From Gammaproteobacteria bacterium (lineage in GTDB: Bacteria > Pseudomonadota > Gammaproteobacteria > Thiohalomonadales > Thiohalomonadaceae), in the NCBI GenBank assembly GCA_026196275.1, contig JAPHTQ010000034.1, forward strand, positions 1 through 64,000: a stretch of DNA of 64,000 nucleotides. The letters are read 5' to 3'. The notes under the pieces are model-generated. The model ran no database searches. It was given only the letters and a program-made list of their open reading frames with translations, and was not told the origin of the DNA. Made by a program: the position numbers and the translations under genes. This document shows positions 37,779-47,540 of the stretch, one piece after another. Position 1 is the stretch's first letter, and the number at the start of each line of letters is the position of its first letter.

Positions 37779-39407
37779 ATGCCGGTACTGCCAAGCGGGC
37801 GTTATGTCGGGATTATGTCGGAGCGTGCACGGCTGCATGCCTCGAGATTGAAGCTGCGTGTCAGTGAAAGTACGCCTCACCATCAACTTTATCCGCTGGT
37901 GGATATTCTGGTGGAAAGGGGAGAGGGAGACGCACATTCCGGCAACAGTTACGGCTTTTCAGGCTACACCCTGGCCGATCTGAAATGGATAAACCAGTGG
38001 GAAGACCGGGACCGCCACTATTTCCTTGAGTGGATCCGTGAGGATAGCCAGGTCAGGACCATCGAGCTGGCAAGACGGCGCCTGCTGGCCGAAAAGGCGA
38101 TACCGCGTGCACAGCTCTTCGACTACCCGCAGCGACTGTATAGTCTCTTTCGCATGCGTCTGCAGGCACTGCCGCTGCAGCGGGCCAGAGTGGAGCAGTG
38201 GCGACGGACGCTGCTCAACATGAAGCGCGATGGAGTACGACAGGAGGAGATCGCCTGGGCCGGTGTGCTGGAGTTTCTGGCACGCAAGCCAGCGGATTTG
38301 ACACTGGAGAAGGAGGTTGTACTCGGCGCGATTGATTTCTCAGCTATCCGGCCGGGATTGAGCAATGAGTTGCAGTGCGATAACGGTTGCCGCTTGTCTT
38401 TCAAAGAGACGGCACAGAGGATGCCAGCCTATCAGCTGCAGCAGGCCGGCTATGTGGTCAACGACGATGACGTCGGTGTGGTTCGGCTGTGCAGTTCGCA
38501 TAATTATCGCATAGGACGGATCTGGCCCCATGGCAGATCACTTGTGGCTGCTGCAGCAAAACACTGGTTTGCGCTCAGCCCCTACGGCCAGGCGATTATC
38601 GGCAAGGACCGTTCAGGGCAAGACCTTTTTTCTACGCAGCAGGAAGCAGAGCTGGCTGCCAATCGGCATGCACTGCGAAGTCACCGGCTGCGCTGCGACC
38701 TGACCTACAGCACGCGCTATGAATATATGACGCTGTCCGGTGGCAGGGATTACCGCGAGTGGCTGGTGACGCTGCCCGACTATCACCGCTCGCACTTTAA
38801 CGGTCACTTTTATGAGCGCAATATCCTGCTGCACATACGCAGTAAGATTCGCCGTTCGGGGTGCGGAAAAATGGTGCTCTTCATTGAGGAGCTGCAGAGC
38901 GACTGGCACCAGGCGGCGGCCCGGAGCCGCCAGCGAGTCGGTGTGCCGCCGGCACCGTTTCGCAAGGAGTGGGCATCGCTGGCGTTGAAACTGATGCTGC
39001 ACCATGTAGTGGAAGAGGGGTTGGACGGTATCGCCTGGGCCGATGCGACGGTACACGCGCTGCGTTACGACCGCTCGATGACGCCCCTGCAGCGTCTTTA
39101 CGACGAAGAGATTCCGCGGTTTCTCGAGCGCCTGGCCTCACCGTGGGGTTGCCGTGTTGAGCATGGTGAGTTCGCTACGCGTCAGCCGTGGCTGCATGCC
39201 GAACGTCGTAAGGATGCCTGGAGAGTTCAGGGCGGTGCGGGAAAGTTTTCCACACGTCCCCGGTACAACAAGGAGCAGGCGGTGACGGTGATTGAGCGGC
39301 ACAGTAAAGCGGTGACCTTGAGTCTGCCCATGCTGATACTGCCGCAAGCAATGCGTGACCATATTTACGAACAGGGACTGCCGCTGTTCGGTGAAAGGCT
39401 TAACTAA
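37779..39407 (+). CDS. Unknown protein with a C-terminal domain resembling phage polyvalent proteins
   Basis: A 542-residue protein without an assigned function. The segment from about residue 320 to 470 contains GGRDYREWLVTLP, then VLFIEELQSDWHQ, then PPAPFRKEWASLALKLMLHH, and finally IAWADATVHALRYD. This order and wording strongly recall a domain found in large phage and mobile-element polyvalent proteins, whose activity I do not know. The N-terminal 300 residues are helical and basic, with no clear motif. The start ATG 37779 has GCGGGG upstream; a TTG at 37749 or an ATG at 37815 are alternatives. It lies between the unknown 173-residue gene and the aldolase gene, in the same direction. Confidence 0.8.
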   Translation: MPVLPSGRYVGIMSERARLHASRLKLRVSESTPHHQLYPLVDILVERGEGDAHSGNSYGFSGYTLADLKWINQWEDRDRHYFLEWIREDSQVRTIELARRRLLAEKAIPRAQLFDYPQRLYSLFRMRLQALPLQRARVEQWRRTLLNMKRDGVRQEEIAWAGVLEFLARKPADLTLEKEVVLGAIDFSAIRPGLSNELQCDNGCRLSFKETAQRMPAYQLQQAGYVVNDDDVGVVRLCSSHNYRIGRIWPHGRSLVAAAAKHWFALSPYGQAIIGKDRSGQDLFSTQQEAELAANRHALRSHRLRCDLTYSTRYEYMTLSGGRDYREWLVTLPDYHRSHFNGHFYERNILLHIRSKIRRSGCGKMVLFIEELQSDWHQAAARSRQRVGVPPAPFRKEWASLALKLMLHHVVEEGLDGIAWADATVHALRYDRSMTPLQRLYDEEIPRFLERLASPWGCRVEHGEFATRQPWLHAERRKDAWRVQGGAGKFSTRPRYNKEQAVTVIERHSKAVTLSLPMLILPQAMRDHIYEQGLPLFGERLN

Positions 39408-39487
39408 GCCACAGAGGGCACAGGGAACACTGAGTAGGGTCTGAATGTTCTCTTTGGCAAAACCTGAAGTTAATGAGGAGTTGAATG

Positions 39488-40696
39488 ATGCCACTGGTAA
39501 ATATGCAGGACATGTTGACGCATGCCTATGACAACGCCTATGCGGTGGGATCGTTCAATATACTCAGCCTCGATTTCCTCGAGGGTGTCCTGCGTGCTGC
39601 AGAGCGTGTGCGCGCGCCGGTTATCCTCGGGCTCTCCGAGCCCCACTTTGACCACTACGATATCGCCGCACTGCTGCCGGCGGTGGAGTCGGCGGCGAAA
39701 CGGGCAGAGGTGCCGGTGGCGATTCACTTCGATCACGGCTCATCCATCGAGCCGGTGCAGCGGGCCATCGCGCTGGGCTGCAACGGTGTGATGATCGACG
39801 CCTCCCACGCGCCGCTGGAGGAGAATCTGAAGACCACCCGCCAGGTGGTCGAGATGGCCCACGCCTGCGGCGTCCCGGTGGAGGCGGAGCTGGGCTACGT
39901 GCCAGAGGCGGATGAGGGAGGAGCCGATCTGCTTAGCTTTACCACCGTGGATCAGGCGCGCGGCTTTATCAAACACACCGGTGCCGATTTTCTCGCCGTC
40001 TCCATCGGTACGGTGCACGGCCACCTTAAGGGCAAGCCGCGGCTCGATTACCAGCGCTTGCGCCACATCAACGATGCGCTGGGGATCCCCCTCGTCATCC
40101 ATGGCGGCAGCGGGCTCAGCGACGATCAGTACCACCGCCTTATTACCGGTGGGGTGGCCAAGATCAACTACCATACCGCTCTCTCCGAGAGGGCGGCAAA
40201 AACCATTCGCAGCCACGGCAAGTCGGTGCAGGACTACGCCGGGCTGATGGAGGGTGTGCGTGAGGCCATCGCCACCGAGGCGGAGCAGTGTATGCGCAAC
40301 TGGGGCAGCGCCGGTCGTGCCGCCGAGGTGATCTCCCGCTGCCGTGGCTGGTCCACTGCGGTACAGCTAACGCAGTTCAACGTCGAGATGGCCGCTGTTG
40401 ATGACATGCAGATGGTGCTGGCCCGCGGGCGTCGGTTGCTCGGTGCCATTCCCGGTGTGCGTGAGGTGTCTACCGGCCACACCACCGCAGACGGTGCCCG
40501 CCACCGTTTCTTCTGGCAGGTCACCCTCAACCACGTCGATGCCGCCGAGGCCTATCTGCGCCACCCCAACTACCGTGACTTCAGCCACCGCCTGTTGGCC
40601 GGGATCAGCAGCGACAAGCAGGCGCTGCTCTACCAGAGCCTGGGGAGCCTGCCGTCGGAGGGGGCGACCAGCGCAGAGGCGGCCAACTGGGGCTAA
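39488..40696 (+). CDS. Class II fructose-bisphosphate aldolase-like protein fused to a Dabb-like domain
   Basis: Probable Calvin-cycle aldolase making fructose 1,6-bisphosphate or sedoheptulose 1,7-bisphosphate. Residues 1-285 form a class II TIM barrel with zinc and catalytic residues in IHFDHGSS, AELGYV, SIGTVHGHLKGKP and VIHGGSGLS. The last 115 residues are extra: from about 288 (WSTAVQLTQFNVEMAAVDDM) to HPNYRDFSHRLLAGI they look like a ferredoxin-like stress-response A/B barrel (Dabb) domain. GAGGAG lies seven bases before ATG 39488; an ATG three bases earlier is possible. A 12-residue tail ends the protein. Confidence 0.85.
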   Translation: MPLVNMQDMLTHAYDNAYAVGSFNILSLDFLEGVLRAAERVRAPVILGLSEPHFDHYDIAALLPAVESAAKRAEVPVAIHFDHGSSIEPVQRAIALGCNGVMIDASHAPLEENLKTTRQVVEMAHACGVPVEAELGYVPEADEGGADLLSFTTVDQARGFIKHTGADFLAVSIGTVHGHLKGKPRLDYQRLRHINDALGIPLVIHGGSGLSDDQYHRLITGGVAKINYHTALSERAAKTIRSHGKSVQDYAGLMEGVREAIATEAEQCMRNWGSAGRAAEVISRCRGWSTAVQLTQFNVEMAAVDDMQMVLARGRRLLGAIPGVREVSTGHTTADGARHRFFWQVTLNHVDAAEAYLRHPNYRDFSHRLLAGISSDKQALLYQSLGSLPSEGATSAEAANWG

Positions 40697-40743
40697 TGCC
40701 GCATAAACTGTTGCCGATGTAACAGGCGATCTAGAATGGTAGT

Positions 40744-41505
40744 ATGGAACTGTTCGATACCCACTGCCACCTGGATGTCCCCGAGTTTGCTGCCGACCGC
40801 GATGAGGTCCTGGTCAGGACCCGCGATGCGGGTGTGACCCGACTGGTTATTCCCGCCATCACCGAGGCGGGTTGGGATGACCTTCTCGCCTTTTGCCGCA
40901 GCGAAAGCGGACTCTATCCCGCTCTGGGTCTCCACCCGATCTTCACCGATGAGCACCGCGACGAGCATATCGACCGGCTGCGTGAGCGGATTGCGCAGGA
41001 GCGTCCGTTGGCGGTCGGGGAGATCGGCCTCGACTTCTTTATCCCCGACCCGGACCGCGAGCGGCAGACGGAGCTGTTCGAGGCCCAGCTCGCCATCGCC
41101 GAGGAGTTCCAGCTGCCGGTGCTGGTACATGTGCGCAAGGCGCACGACCAGGTGCTTCAGTCGCTGAAGAAATTCTCCCTCCCGGGCGGTATCGCCCACG
41201 CCTTCAACGGCAGCCTGCAGCAGGCCGAACAGTATCTTGAGCTGGGGTTTCGTTTCGGTTTCGGCGGAATGCTCACCTATGAACGCTCGAAGAAGATCCG
41301 CAAGCTGGCGGCGGAGTTGCCGCTGGAGCATATCGTCCTCGAGACCGACGCCCCTGACATGACCACCGCCGCCCACCACGGTGAACGCAACAGCCCCGAA
41401 TACCTGCCCGAGGTGCTTGCTGCCCTGGCCGAGGTGCGGGGGGAGTCGGCCGAGTTGCTGGCCTTGCAGACCACTGCCAATGCCCTGAAACTCTTCGAAC
41501 TGTAA
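40744..41505 (+). CDS. TatD-family metal-dependent hydrolase / DNase
   Basis: TIM-barrel nuclease-like hydrolase of 253 residues. The metal site begins with FDTHCHLDVPEF and continues with GEIGLDFFI, LVHVRKAHDQ and VLETDAPDM. TatD homologues have 3'-5' exonuclease activity and act in DNA repair or quality control; the exact paralogue (TatD, YcfH or YjjV type) is not decided. It lies about 50 bases after the aldolase gene and converges on purK. A stem around 41517-41550 lies between the two genes. Confidence 0.93.
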   Translation: MELFDTHCHLDVPEFAADRDEVLVRTRDAGVTRLVIPAITEAGWDDLLAFCRSESGLYPALGLHPIFTDEHRDEHIDRLRERIAQERPLAVGEIGLDFFIPDPDRERQTELFEAQLAIAEEFQLPVLVHVRKAHDQVLQSLKKFSLPGGIAHAFNGSLQQAEQYLELGFRFGFGGMLTYERSKKIRKLAAELPLEHIVLETDAPDMTTAAHHGERNSPEYLPEVLAALAEVRGESAELLALQTTANALKLFEL

Positions 41506-41590
41506 TGGACGGGACGAACCTTGCCCCTGGTAGTGCGCAGGGATAAGGTTGGCAACAGCCTATGGGTGGGAGAGCCAGCAAGGCTCCTGC

Positions 41591-42658
41591 TTATCGCAGA
41601 AGTGCATCGGGAATGGTCGCTTCGCTGTCGTCCTTCGAGACGATAGTGACGTGCCCCACCTTGCGTCCCGGTTTGGCCGCCTTGCTGTAGTCGTGCAGGT
41701 GCACCCCGGGAAGGGCCAGCAGCTGTTCGGCGGGCGGGATCTCGCCGATGAAGTTGACCATCGCCGCCGCGCCGGTCGCGTCGGTAGCACCGAGCGGTAG
41801 GCCAACGACCGCGCGCATGTGGTTCTCGAATTGACTGCAGACGCAGCCCTCGATGGTCCAGTGGCCGGAGTTGTGCACCCGCGGGGCCATCTCGTTGGCC
41901 AGCAATTCGTCGCCGGTATCGAATAGCTCCAGCGCCATTACGCCCACATAATCCAGTTTCTCCAGCAGACGCTTGGCATACTCCTGTGCCTGCTTCTCCA
42001 GGGCGTCGCCGGGACGGCTGCGCGAGATGTGCAGGATGCCGTCGCGGTGGATGTTCTCCGCCAGCGGGTAGAAACGCTCTTCGCCGTCACGACCACGCAC
42101 GGCGATCATCGAGACCTCGCGGCGGAACTCGGCAAAGCCTTCGAGGATGAGTGGCACCCCACCCAGTTCACGCCATGCCTTTTCGATGTCGGCCTCTTCC
42201 CGCAGCACCGCCTGCCCCTTGCCGTCGTAGCCCATGGTGCGGGTCTTGAGCACGGCGGGCAGGCCGGTGGTCGTTACCGCCTGCTGCAAGGTGGACAGCG
42301 AGTCGACCGGGACAAAGGGGACGGTGTCGATATCCAGCTCACGGAACAGCGATTTTTCGTTCAGTCGGTCGCGGGCGGTGGCCAGGGCGCGGGCGTCGGG
42401 GAAGACGGGCACCCGGGCGGAGAGAAACTCGATGCTGGTCTCGGGTACGTTTTCGAATTCGTAGGTCACCACGTCGCACCGCTCGGCTATCTGTGCCAGC
42501 AGCCGCTCATCGTCGTAGTCGCCACAGAGGTGTTCCCCCAGCTCGGCGGCGCAGGCGTCCTTTGCCGGGTCAAGAAAAACAAAGTGCAGGCCAAGCGGAA
42601 TACCTGCCAGAGCCAGCATGCGCGCCAACTGGCCGCCACCGACAATGCCTACCCTCAT
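41591..42658 (-). CDS. purK: 5-(carboxyamino)imidazole ribonucleotide synthase
   Basis: ATP-grasp enzyme of purine synthesis that makes N5-CAIR from AIR, bicarbonate and ATP. The 355 residues include the N-terminal Rossmann-like start [19 protein letters not shown], the ATP-grasp loop [12 protein letters not shown] near residue 140, and the C-terminal [17 protein letters not shown] signature. The ATG overlaps the purE stop, so purE-purK form the usual operon. Confidence 0.97.
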   Translation of the reverse strand: MRVGIVGGGQLARMLALAGIPLGLHFVFLDPAKDACAAELGEHLCGDYDDERLLAQIAERCDVVTYEFENVPETSIEFLSARVPVFPDARALATARDRLNEKSLFRELDIDTVPFVPVDSLSTLQQAVTTTGLPAVLKTRTMGYDGKGQAVLREEADIEKAWRELGGVPLILEGFAEFRREVSMIAVRGRDGEERFYPLAENIHRDGILHISRSRPGDALEKQAQEYAKRLLEKLDYVGVMALELFDTGDELLANEMAPRVHNSGHWTIEGCVCSQFENHMRAVVGLPLGATDATGAAAMVNFIGEIPPAEQLLALPGVHLHDYSKAAKPGRKVGHVTIVSKDDSEATIPDALLR

Positions 42659-43170
42659 GAGCCGGGCCTCGGGTCCGGGTTGGCCAGTACGGTTTCGGTC
42701 TGCTCACGGCGGAAGGCGTTGAGGGCGTCACGTACCTTCTTGTCGTGGTTGGCAATAATGCCGGCGGCCAGCAGCGCGGCGTTGACCGCGCCGGCGCGGC
42801 CGATAGCCAGGGTGCCTACCGGAATTCCTGCGGGCATCTGGACGATGGAGAGCAGAGAGTCCATGCCGTTCAATGCCTTGGACTGCACCGGCACACCCAG
42901 TACCGGTACCGCGGTCTTGGCGGCGACCATGCCGGGCAGATGGGCTGCACCGCCGGCGCCGGCAATAATCACCTCTAGGCCGCGTTCCGCAGCCGATTCG
43001 GCGTAGTTGAAGAGTTTGTCCGGGGTGCGGTGGGCGGAGACCACCTCGGCCTCGTGAGGCACGCCGAGTTTTTCCAGCGTCTCCACGGCGTGCTGCATTG
43101 TCTCCCAGTCCGACTTGGACCCCATGATGACCCCGACACGCGGGGCGCTGTCAGCCTGTTTTGTGCTCAT
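42655..43170 (-). CDS. purE: 5-(carboxyamino)imidazole ribonucleotide mutase
   Basis: Class I PurE, which converts N5-CAIR to CAIR. The 171 residues contain [16 protein letters not shown], the catalytic histidine region [11 protein letters not shown] and [17 protein letters not shown]. It is the first gene of the purEK operon. No clear PurR-type box was found in the upstream gap, which is shared with the divergent MFS gene. Confidence 0.97.
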   Translation of the reverse strand: MSTKQADSAPRVGVIMGSKSDWETMQHAVETLEKLGVPHEAEVVSAHRTPDKLFNYAESAAERGLEVIIAGAGGAAHLPGMVAAKTAVPVLGVPVQSKALNGMDSLLSIVQMPAGIPVGTLAIGRAGAVNAALLAAGIIANHDKKVRDALNAFRREQTETVLANPDPRPGS

Positions 43171-43377
43171 TACGTTCCTTACTGCTTGTCTGGCGCGGAG
43201 AACTTCTCCGGACGCAATACGGTGACCTCAAGGATAATGCGGATCATCGCATAGTTTGCGCAAGAGTTCTCCTTTTGGCCGGAGGTGATATTTTGCGCTG
43301 TTTTCCTCCTGCAGGCCACCTCGGGGCGGGAATACCCCTGTCGTGGCGTTCGCGCAAAAGCGTGGTACTGTTTAGCC

Positions 43378-44649
43378 ATGGCCCTGATAAAAAACAGAAA
43401 AGTTCTCGCCTGGACGCTCTATGACTGGGGTAACTCCGCCTTCGCCACCACGGTGATGGCCGGTTTTTTCCCGGTCTTCTTCAAGCAGTACTGGAGCGCC
43501 GGGGCGGAGGTGACCGACAGCACCTTCCAACTGGGTATCGCCAACTCCGTGGCCAGCCTGGTGATCGTCTTGCTGGCACCCGTGCTCGGTGCTATCGCCG
43601 ACAGCGGCTCGCACCGCAAACGCTTTCTTATTTTTTTCGCCTTTCTCGGTATCTGCATGACCGCCCTGCTGCCGCTGGTGGCGATGGGACAGTGGCAGTG
43701 GGCGGTACTGTTCTATGTGGTGGCGACTATCGGATTTTCCGGCAGCGTGACCTTCTACGACTCACTCATCGTCTTTGTCACCGAACCGCAGCACTACGAC
43801 CAGGTCTCGGCCCTGGGCTACGCCATGGGTTATCTCGGCGGCGGGGTACTGTTTGCCGTTAATGTGGCGATGACGCTCTCGCCTGAATCCTTCGGTCTGG
43901 CTGATGCGGCAGCGGCGGTGAAGCTCTCCTTTGTTATGGTGGCCCTGTGGTGGGCACTATTCAGCGTGCCGCTGGCGCTGTGGGTGACCGAACCGGACGG
44001 GCGCGGCATCGGCATGCTGGCCGCGGTGCGTGGTGGTTTTCACCAGCTGCGCGATACCTTCAATGAGATCCGTGCGCTGCGGACAGTGTTCATGTTTCTG
44101 CTCGGCTACTGGTGCTATATCGACGGGGTCGACACCATTGTGCGGATGGCGGTGGACTACGGGATGTCCATCGGCTTCTCCTCCGACAGCTTAATCGTTG
44201 CACTGCTGATCACTCAGTTCATCGGCTTCCCTGCGGCGATCGCCTTTGGTTTTCTCGGCAAGTGGCTCGGGCCGAAGGCGGGGATCTACATCGCCATTGC
44301 GGCCTATGCCGCCATCGTGATCTGGGCCTCGCGCATGGAGTCGGAGATCGAGTTCTATGGTCTGGCTGTTGCCATCGGGCTGGTGCAGGGGGGCATCCAG
44401 TCGCTCAGCCGCTCGCTCTATGCTCGCATCATCCCCGCAGACAAGTCGGCGGAGTTCTTCGGTTTCTACAACATGCTGGGCAAGTTCGCCGCGGTGATCG
44501 GGCCGGTGATGGTCGGCTGGGCCGGTGTGGTCAGCGGCAGTCCGCGCAGCGGTATCCTGACGTTGCTAATCCTCTTCGCCCTGGGGGCGTTTTTCCTCAG
44601 CCGGGTGGACCTGAAAGAGGGGCAGCGTCGGGCGGAGCGGCTGGAGTGA
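43378..44649 (+). CDS. UMF1-type MFS transporter (Atg22-like)
   Basis: Major facilitator membrane transporter of 423 residues with about 12 hydrophobic segments. The N-terminus VLAWTLYDWGNSAFATTVMA is the hallmark of the UMF1/Atg22-like group, and LGAIADSGSHRKRFL is the family's loop 2-3 motif. A later conserved region is QGGIQSLSRSLYARIIPADK. Yeast Atg22 exports amino acids from the vacuole; the bacterial substrate is unknown. The start at 43378 begins the conserved region. Confidence 0.93.
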   Translation: MALIKNRKVLAWTLYDWGNSAFATTVMAGFFPVFFKQYWSAGAEVTDSTFQLGIANSVASLVIVLLAPVLGAIADSGSHRKRFLIFFAFLGICMTALLPLVAMGQWQWAVLFYVVATIGFSGSVTFYDSLIVFVTEPQHYDQVSALGYAMGYLGGGVLFAVNVAMTLSPESFGLADAAAAVKLSFVMVALWWALFSVPLALWVTEPDGRGIGMLAAVRGGFHQLRDTFNEIRALRTVFMFLLGYWCYIDGVDTIVRMAVDYGMSIGFSSDSLIVALLITQFIGFPAAIAFGFLGKWLGPKAGIYIAIAAYAAIVIWASRMESEIEFYGLAVAIGLVQGGIQSLSRSLYARIIPADKSAEFFGFYNMLGKFAAVIGPVMVGWAGVVSGSPRSGILTLLILFALGAFFLSRVDLKEGQRRAERLE

Positions 44650-44804
44650 TCCCGGGCCACTGCCGTCCGTGGCATATACTGATATAGTCGGTTACAAAAT
44701 AGAGCATTGCCACAAATTTCATGTTATGTCGGCTTCCGATCTGCGAAATCGGATCAGGTGCAGGGCAGCGTGATCCGACAGGATTAACAGGCAAGGAGGT
44801 TTTT

Positions 44805-47540
44805 GTGGGGGAGTTGGCGATCTGGCTGGCGCTGGTGGGGGCTGTTGTCGGCGCCATGGCGTTCAATGTGGGCGGCTTGCTGTTTGGTGGTCTGCTCGGT
44901 TTTCTGCTGGGGCGCACGATCACCCTGGGAGACCGGCTGAAGCGGGCCGAGACGGTCCTGGCTCGGCTGGAGCACGGGGTGGCCGGCGGTGAAGCGCCGG
45001 TGCAGACACCTGCTGTCGCAGAGGAGAGCTCCCCGCTGCCTGACGCCCCGCCGACCGAACCGGAACCGATAGAGCCGGGCTGGGCGGGTGAAGCGGCACA
45101 ACCGGCTCCCGCTGTTGCCAGCAGTGATGCCCTGCCCGAGATCGAGATCGCCGCGATCTCCTCTGACACCCCCGCACAGGAGAAGCCGCCGCGCGGGGAG
45201 CGACTCTGGAACGCGATTAGTGGTTTCTTCACCGATGGCAACGTGGTGGTACGGGTCGGTATCGTGGTGCTCTTCTTCGGTGTCGCCTTCCTCATCAAGT
45301 ATGCCGCCGAGCGTAACATGCTGCCGATCGAACTGCGTCTCGGCGCCGCGGCGCTCGGTGCCATCGCGCTCATCGTCCTGGGCTGGTATCTGCGCCACCG
45401 CCGCACCGCCTACGCCCTGCTGATTCAGGGCGGCGGTATCGGCATTTTCTACATCACCGTCTATGGTGCAGCCAAGCTCTACCAGCTCATCCCCATGGGT
45501 ATGGCCTTTGTGTTGATGGTGGCCATCGTTGCCCTCTCGGCACTGCTGGCGCTGTTACAGGATTCGCGCAACCTGGCCGCCTTCGGTATCAGCGGCGGCT
45601 TTCTCGCCCCCGTCCTTACCTCCACCGGTGAGGGCAGCCATGTGATGCTCTTCTCTTACTATGCGCTGCTCAATGCCGGCATTCTGGGGATTGCCTGGTT
45701 CAAGGCGTGGCGTGAGCTGAACCTGCTGGGATTCCTCTTTACCTTTGTCATCGGTGCCTTCTGGGGCGCGCAGTACTACCGCCCGCTCTATTTCGCTACC
45801 ACCGAACCGTTTCTGATCCTCTTCTTCCTCTTCTATGTGGCCATCGCGGTGCTGTTTGCGTTGCGTCAGCCGCTGAATCTGCGCGGTTATGTCGACGGTA
45901 CCCTGGTATTCGGCGTGCCGGTGGTGGGTTTCGCCCTGCAGGCGGCGCTGGTAAAGGGGTTTGAGTATGGCATGGCGTGGAGCGCATTGAGCCTGGCGGC
46001 GTTCTATATCCTGCTCGCCACAACGCTGTGGCGGCGACAGGTGGAGGGGCTGCGTCTGCTGACCGAATCGTTCCTCGCGCTGGGCATTGTTTTCGCCACG
46101 CTGGCGATCCCGCTGGCGCTGGACGGGCGATGGATCGCCTCGGCATGGGCGCTTGAGGGGGCGGCACTGCTCTGGGTCGGGGTGCGCCAGCAGCGTCTGC
46201 TGCCACGGATTTCGGGGCTGCTGTTGCAGTTTGGTGCCGGCCTCTCCTGGTTGCTGGTGGTGGTGCTGGATGGGTGCAGTGAAGAGATGGCGGTGCTCAA
46301 CGGTACCTATCTCGGCTCCCTGTTGATCGCGCTGGCGGCACTGTTCAGCAGCTTCTACCTGCAACGCCATGGCGAACGTTTGCGCAGGAGGGAGTCGACG
46401 GTTCATATTGTTGCTCTGAGCTGGGGGCTGCTCTGGTGGTACGGTGCCGGTATGCACGAGATCGACCGCTTCGTCCCCTGGGAGTACCAGCTCAATGTAT
46501 TGCTGTTGTTTATTGCGCTGAGTAGTGCGGCCCTGTTGTGGCTGTGCCGCAGACTGGAGTGGCGCATGCTGCGCTACCCGCTGATGTTGCTGCTGCCGGG
46601 GGCGGCGCTGTTGTCGCTGAATATCATCGAGGGCGGAAGTCGTGCCCACTTCTTTGCTTACGGTGGACTGCCGGTGTGGCTGACGCTGTTTGCGGTGCAG
46701 TACCGTATCCTCTGGCGACTGGAGGAGCACTACAGTGACAGACAGCTCCGTTTCGCTCACAGCGCCACCCTCTGGTTGTTGCTGTTGGTGCTGAGCTGGG
46801 AGGCGCACTGGTGGGTGCGCGAGTGGCTGGATAATCGGGGTGTCTGGGACTTTGTTATCTGGGGTCTTTTGCCTGCAGCGGCGGTAGTGCTGCTGCTCGG
46901 TCCGGGCTCCCGTCTCAGTTGGCCGCTGGGGCGCTTTGCCGATACTTATCGCGGTGAAGCGCTCCTGCCGGTGGTACTGTTTATCTGGTTGTGGTCGCTA
47001 TTTGCCTTGGGTAACAGCGGTGATCCGTGGCCTTTACCCTATCTGCCGCTGCTCAATCCGCTGGAGTTGGGCCAGCTGCTTGCCTTGCTGGCGCTGCTGA
47101 TGTGGAGTTGGCACAATCGGGACAGCGAGGTGATGGCCGGCTACGGCCTGTCGATGGGGGTAGTCTGGGTCGCCATCGGACTCGCCGCCTTTGCCCTGCT
47201 TAACGAGGTGGTGGCCCACGCCGTGCATCACTGGGGCGGGACGCCCTATCACTGGTACAGCCTGCATCGCTCGATGGTCTTCCAGGCCAGCCTGTCGGTG
47301 GTCTGGACCCTGACTGCCCTGTTGCTGACGGTGGTGGCGACCCGGCGCGGCTGGCGTATGCTCTGGTTTGGCGGGGCAGCGTTACTTACTGCGGTGGTTG
47401 TAAAGTTGTTCCTGATCGATCTCTCACGTTCGGATACCATGGAGCGGATCGTCTCCTTCATCGCGGTGGGTATTCTGATGTTGCTGACAGGATATTTCTC
47501 GCCGCTGCCGCCAAAGCAGAAAGAGGAACAAGAAAAATGA
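44805..47540 (+). CDS. DUF2339 multi-pass membrane protein
   Basis: Large membrane protein of 911 residues and unknown function, with more than 20 hydrophobic helices after a Pro/Glu-rich, probably cytoplasmic linker at about 50-130. The DUF2339 signature region begins near RLWNAISGFFTDGNVVVRVG and includes FGISGGFLAPVLTSTGEG. The start is GTG at 44805, preceded by a very strong AAGGAGG five bases upstream; an in-frame ATG 84 bases earlier has no such site. The stop overlaps the DUF3999 gene (ATGA). Confidence 0.92.
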   Translation: MGELAIWLALVGAVVGAMAFNVGGLLFGGLLGFLLGRTITLGDRLKRAETVLARLEHGVAGGEAPVQTPAVAEESSPLPDAPPTEPEPIEPGWAGEAAQPAPAVASSDALPEIEIAAISSDTPAQEKPPRGERLWNAISGFFTDGNVVVRVGIVVLFFGVAFLIKYAAERNMLPIELRLGAAALGAIALIVLGWYLRHRRTAYALLIQGGGIGIFYITVYGAAKLYQLIPMGMAFVLMVAIVALSALLALLQDSRNLAAFGISGGFLAPVLTSTGEGSHVMLFSYYALLNAGILGIAWFKAWRELNLLGFLFTFVIGAFWGAQYYRPLYFATTEPFLILFFLFYVAIAVLFALRQPLNLRGYVDGTLVFGVPVVGFALQAALVKGFEYGMAWSALSLAAFYILLATTLWRRQVEGLRLLTESFLALGIVFATLAIPLALDGRWIASAWALEGAALLWVGVRQQRLLPRISGLLLQFGAGLSWLLVVVLDGCSEEMAVLNGTYLGSLLIALAALFSSFYLQRHGERLRRRESTVHIVALSWGLLWWYGAGMHEIDRFVPWEYQLNVLLLFIALSSAALLWLCRRLEWRMLRYPLMLLLPGAALLSLNIIEGGSRAHFFAYGGLPVWLTLFAVQYRILWRLEEHYSDRQLRFAHSATLWLLLLVLSWEAHWWVREWLDNRGVWDFVIWGLLPAAAVVLLLGPGSRLSWPLGRFADTYRGEALLPVVLFIWLWSLFALGNSGDPWPLPYLPLLNPLELGQLLALLALLMWSWHNRDSEVMAGYGLSMGVVWVAIGLAAFALLNEVVAHAVHHWGGTPYHWYSLHRSMVFQASLSVVWTLTALLLTVVATRRGWRMLWFGGAALLTAVVVKLFLIDLSRSDTMERIVSFIAVGILMLLTGYFSPLPPKQKEEQEK

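Noticed and set aside
31287..40696. Carboxysome operon
   Set aside because: No shell, CsoS2 or carbonic anhydrase genes follow cbbLS; the neighbours are cbbQ and cbbO.
43171..43377. PurR-type operator upstream of purE
   Set aside because: No convincing ACGCAAACGTTTGCGT-like palindrome; only a short GGAGAA/TTCTCC stem near 43200.
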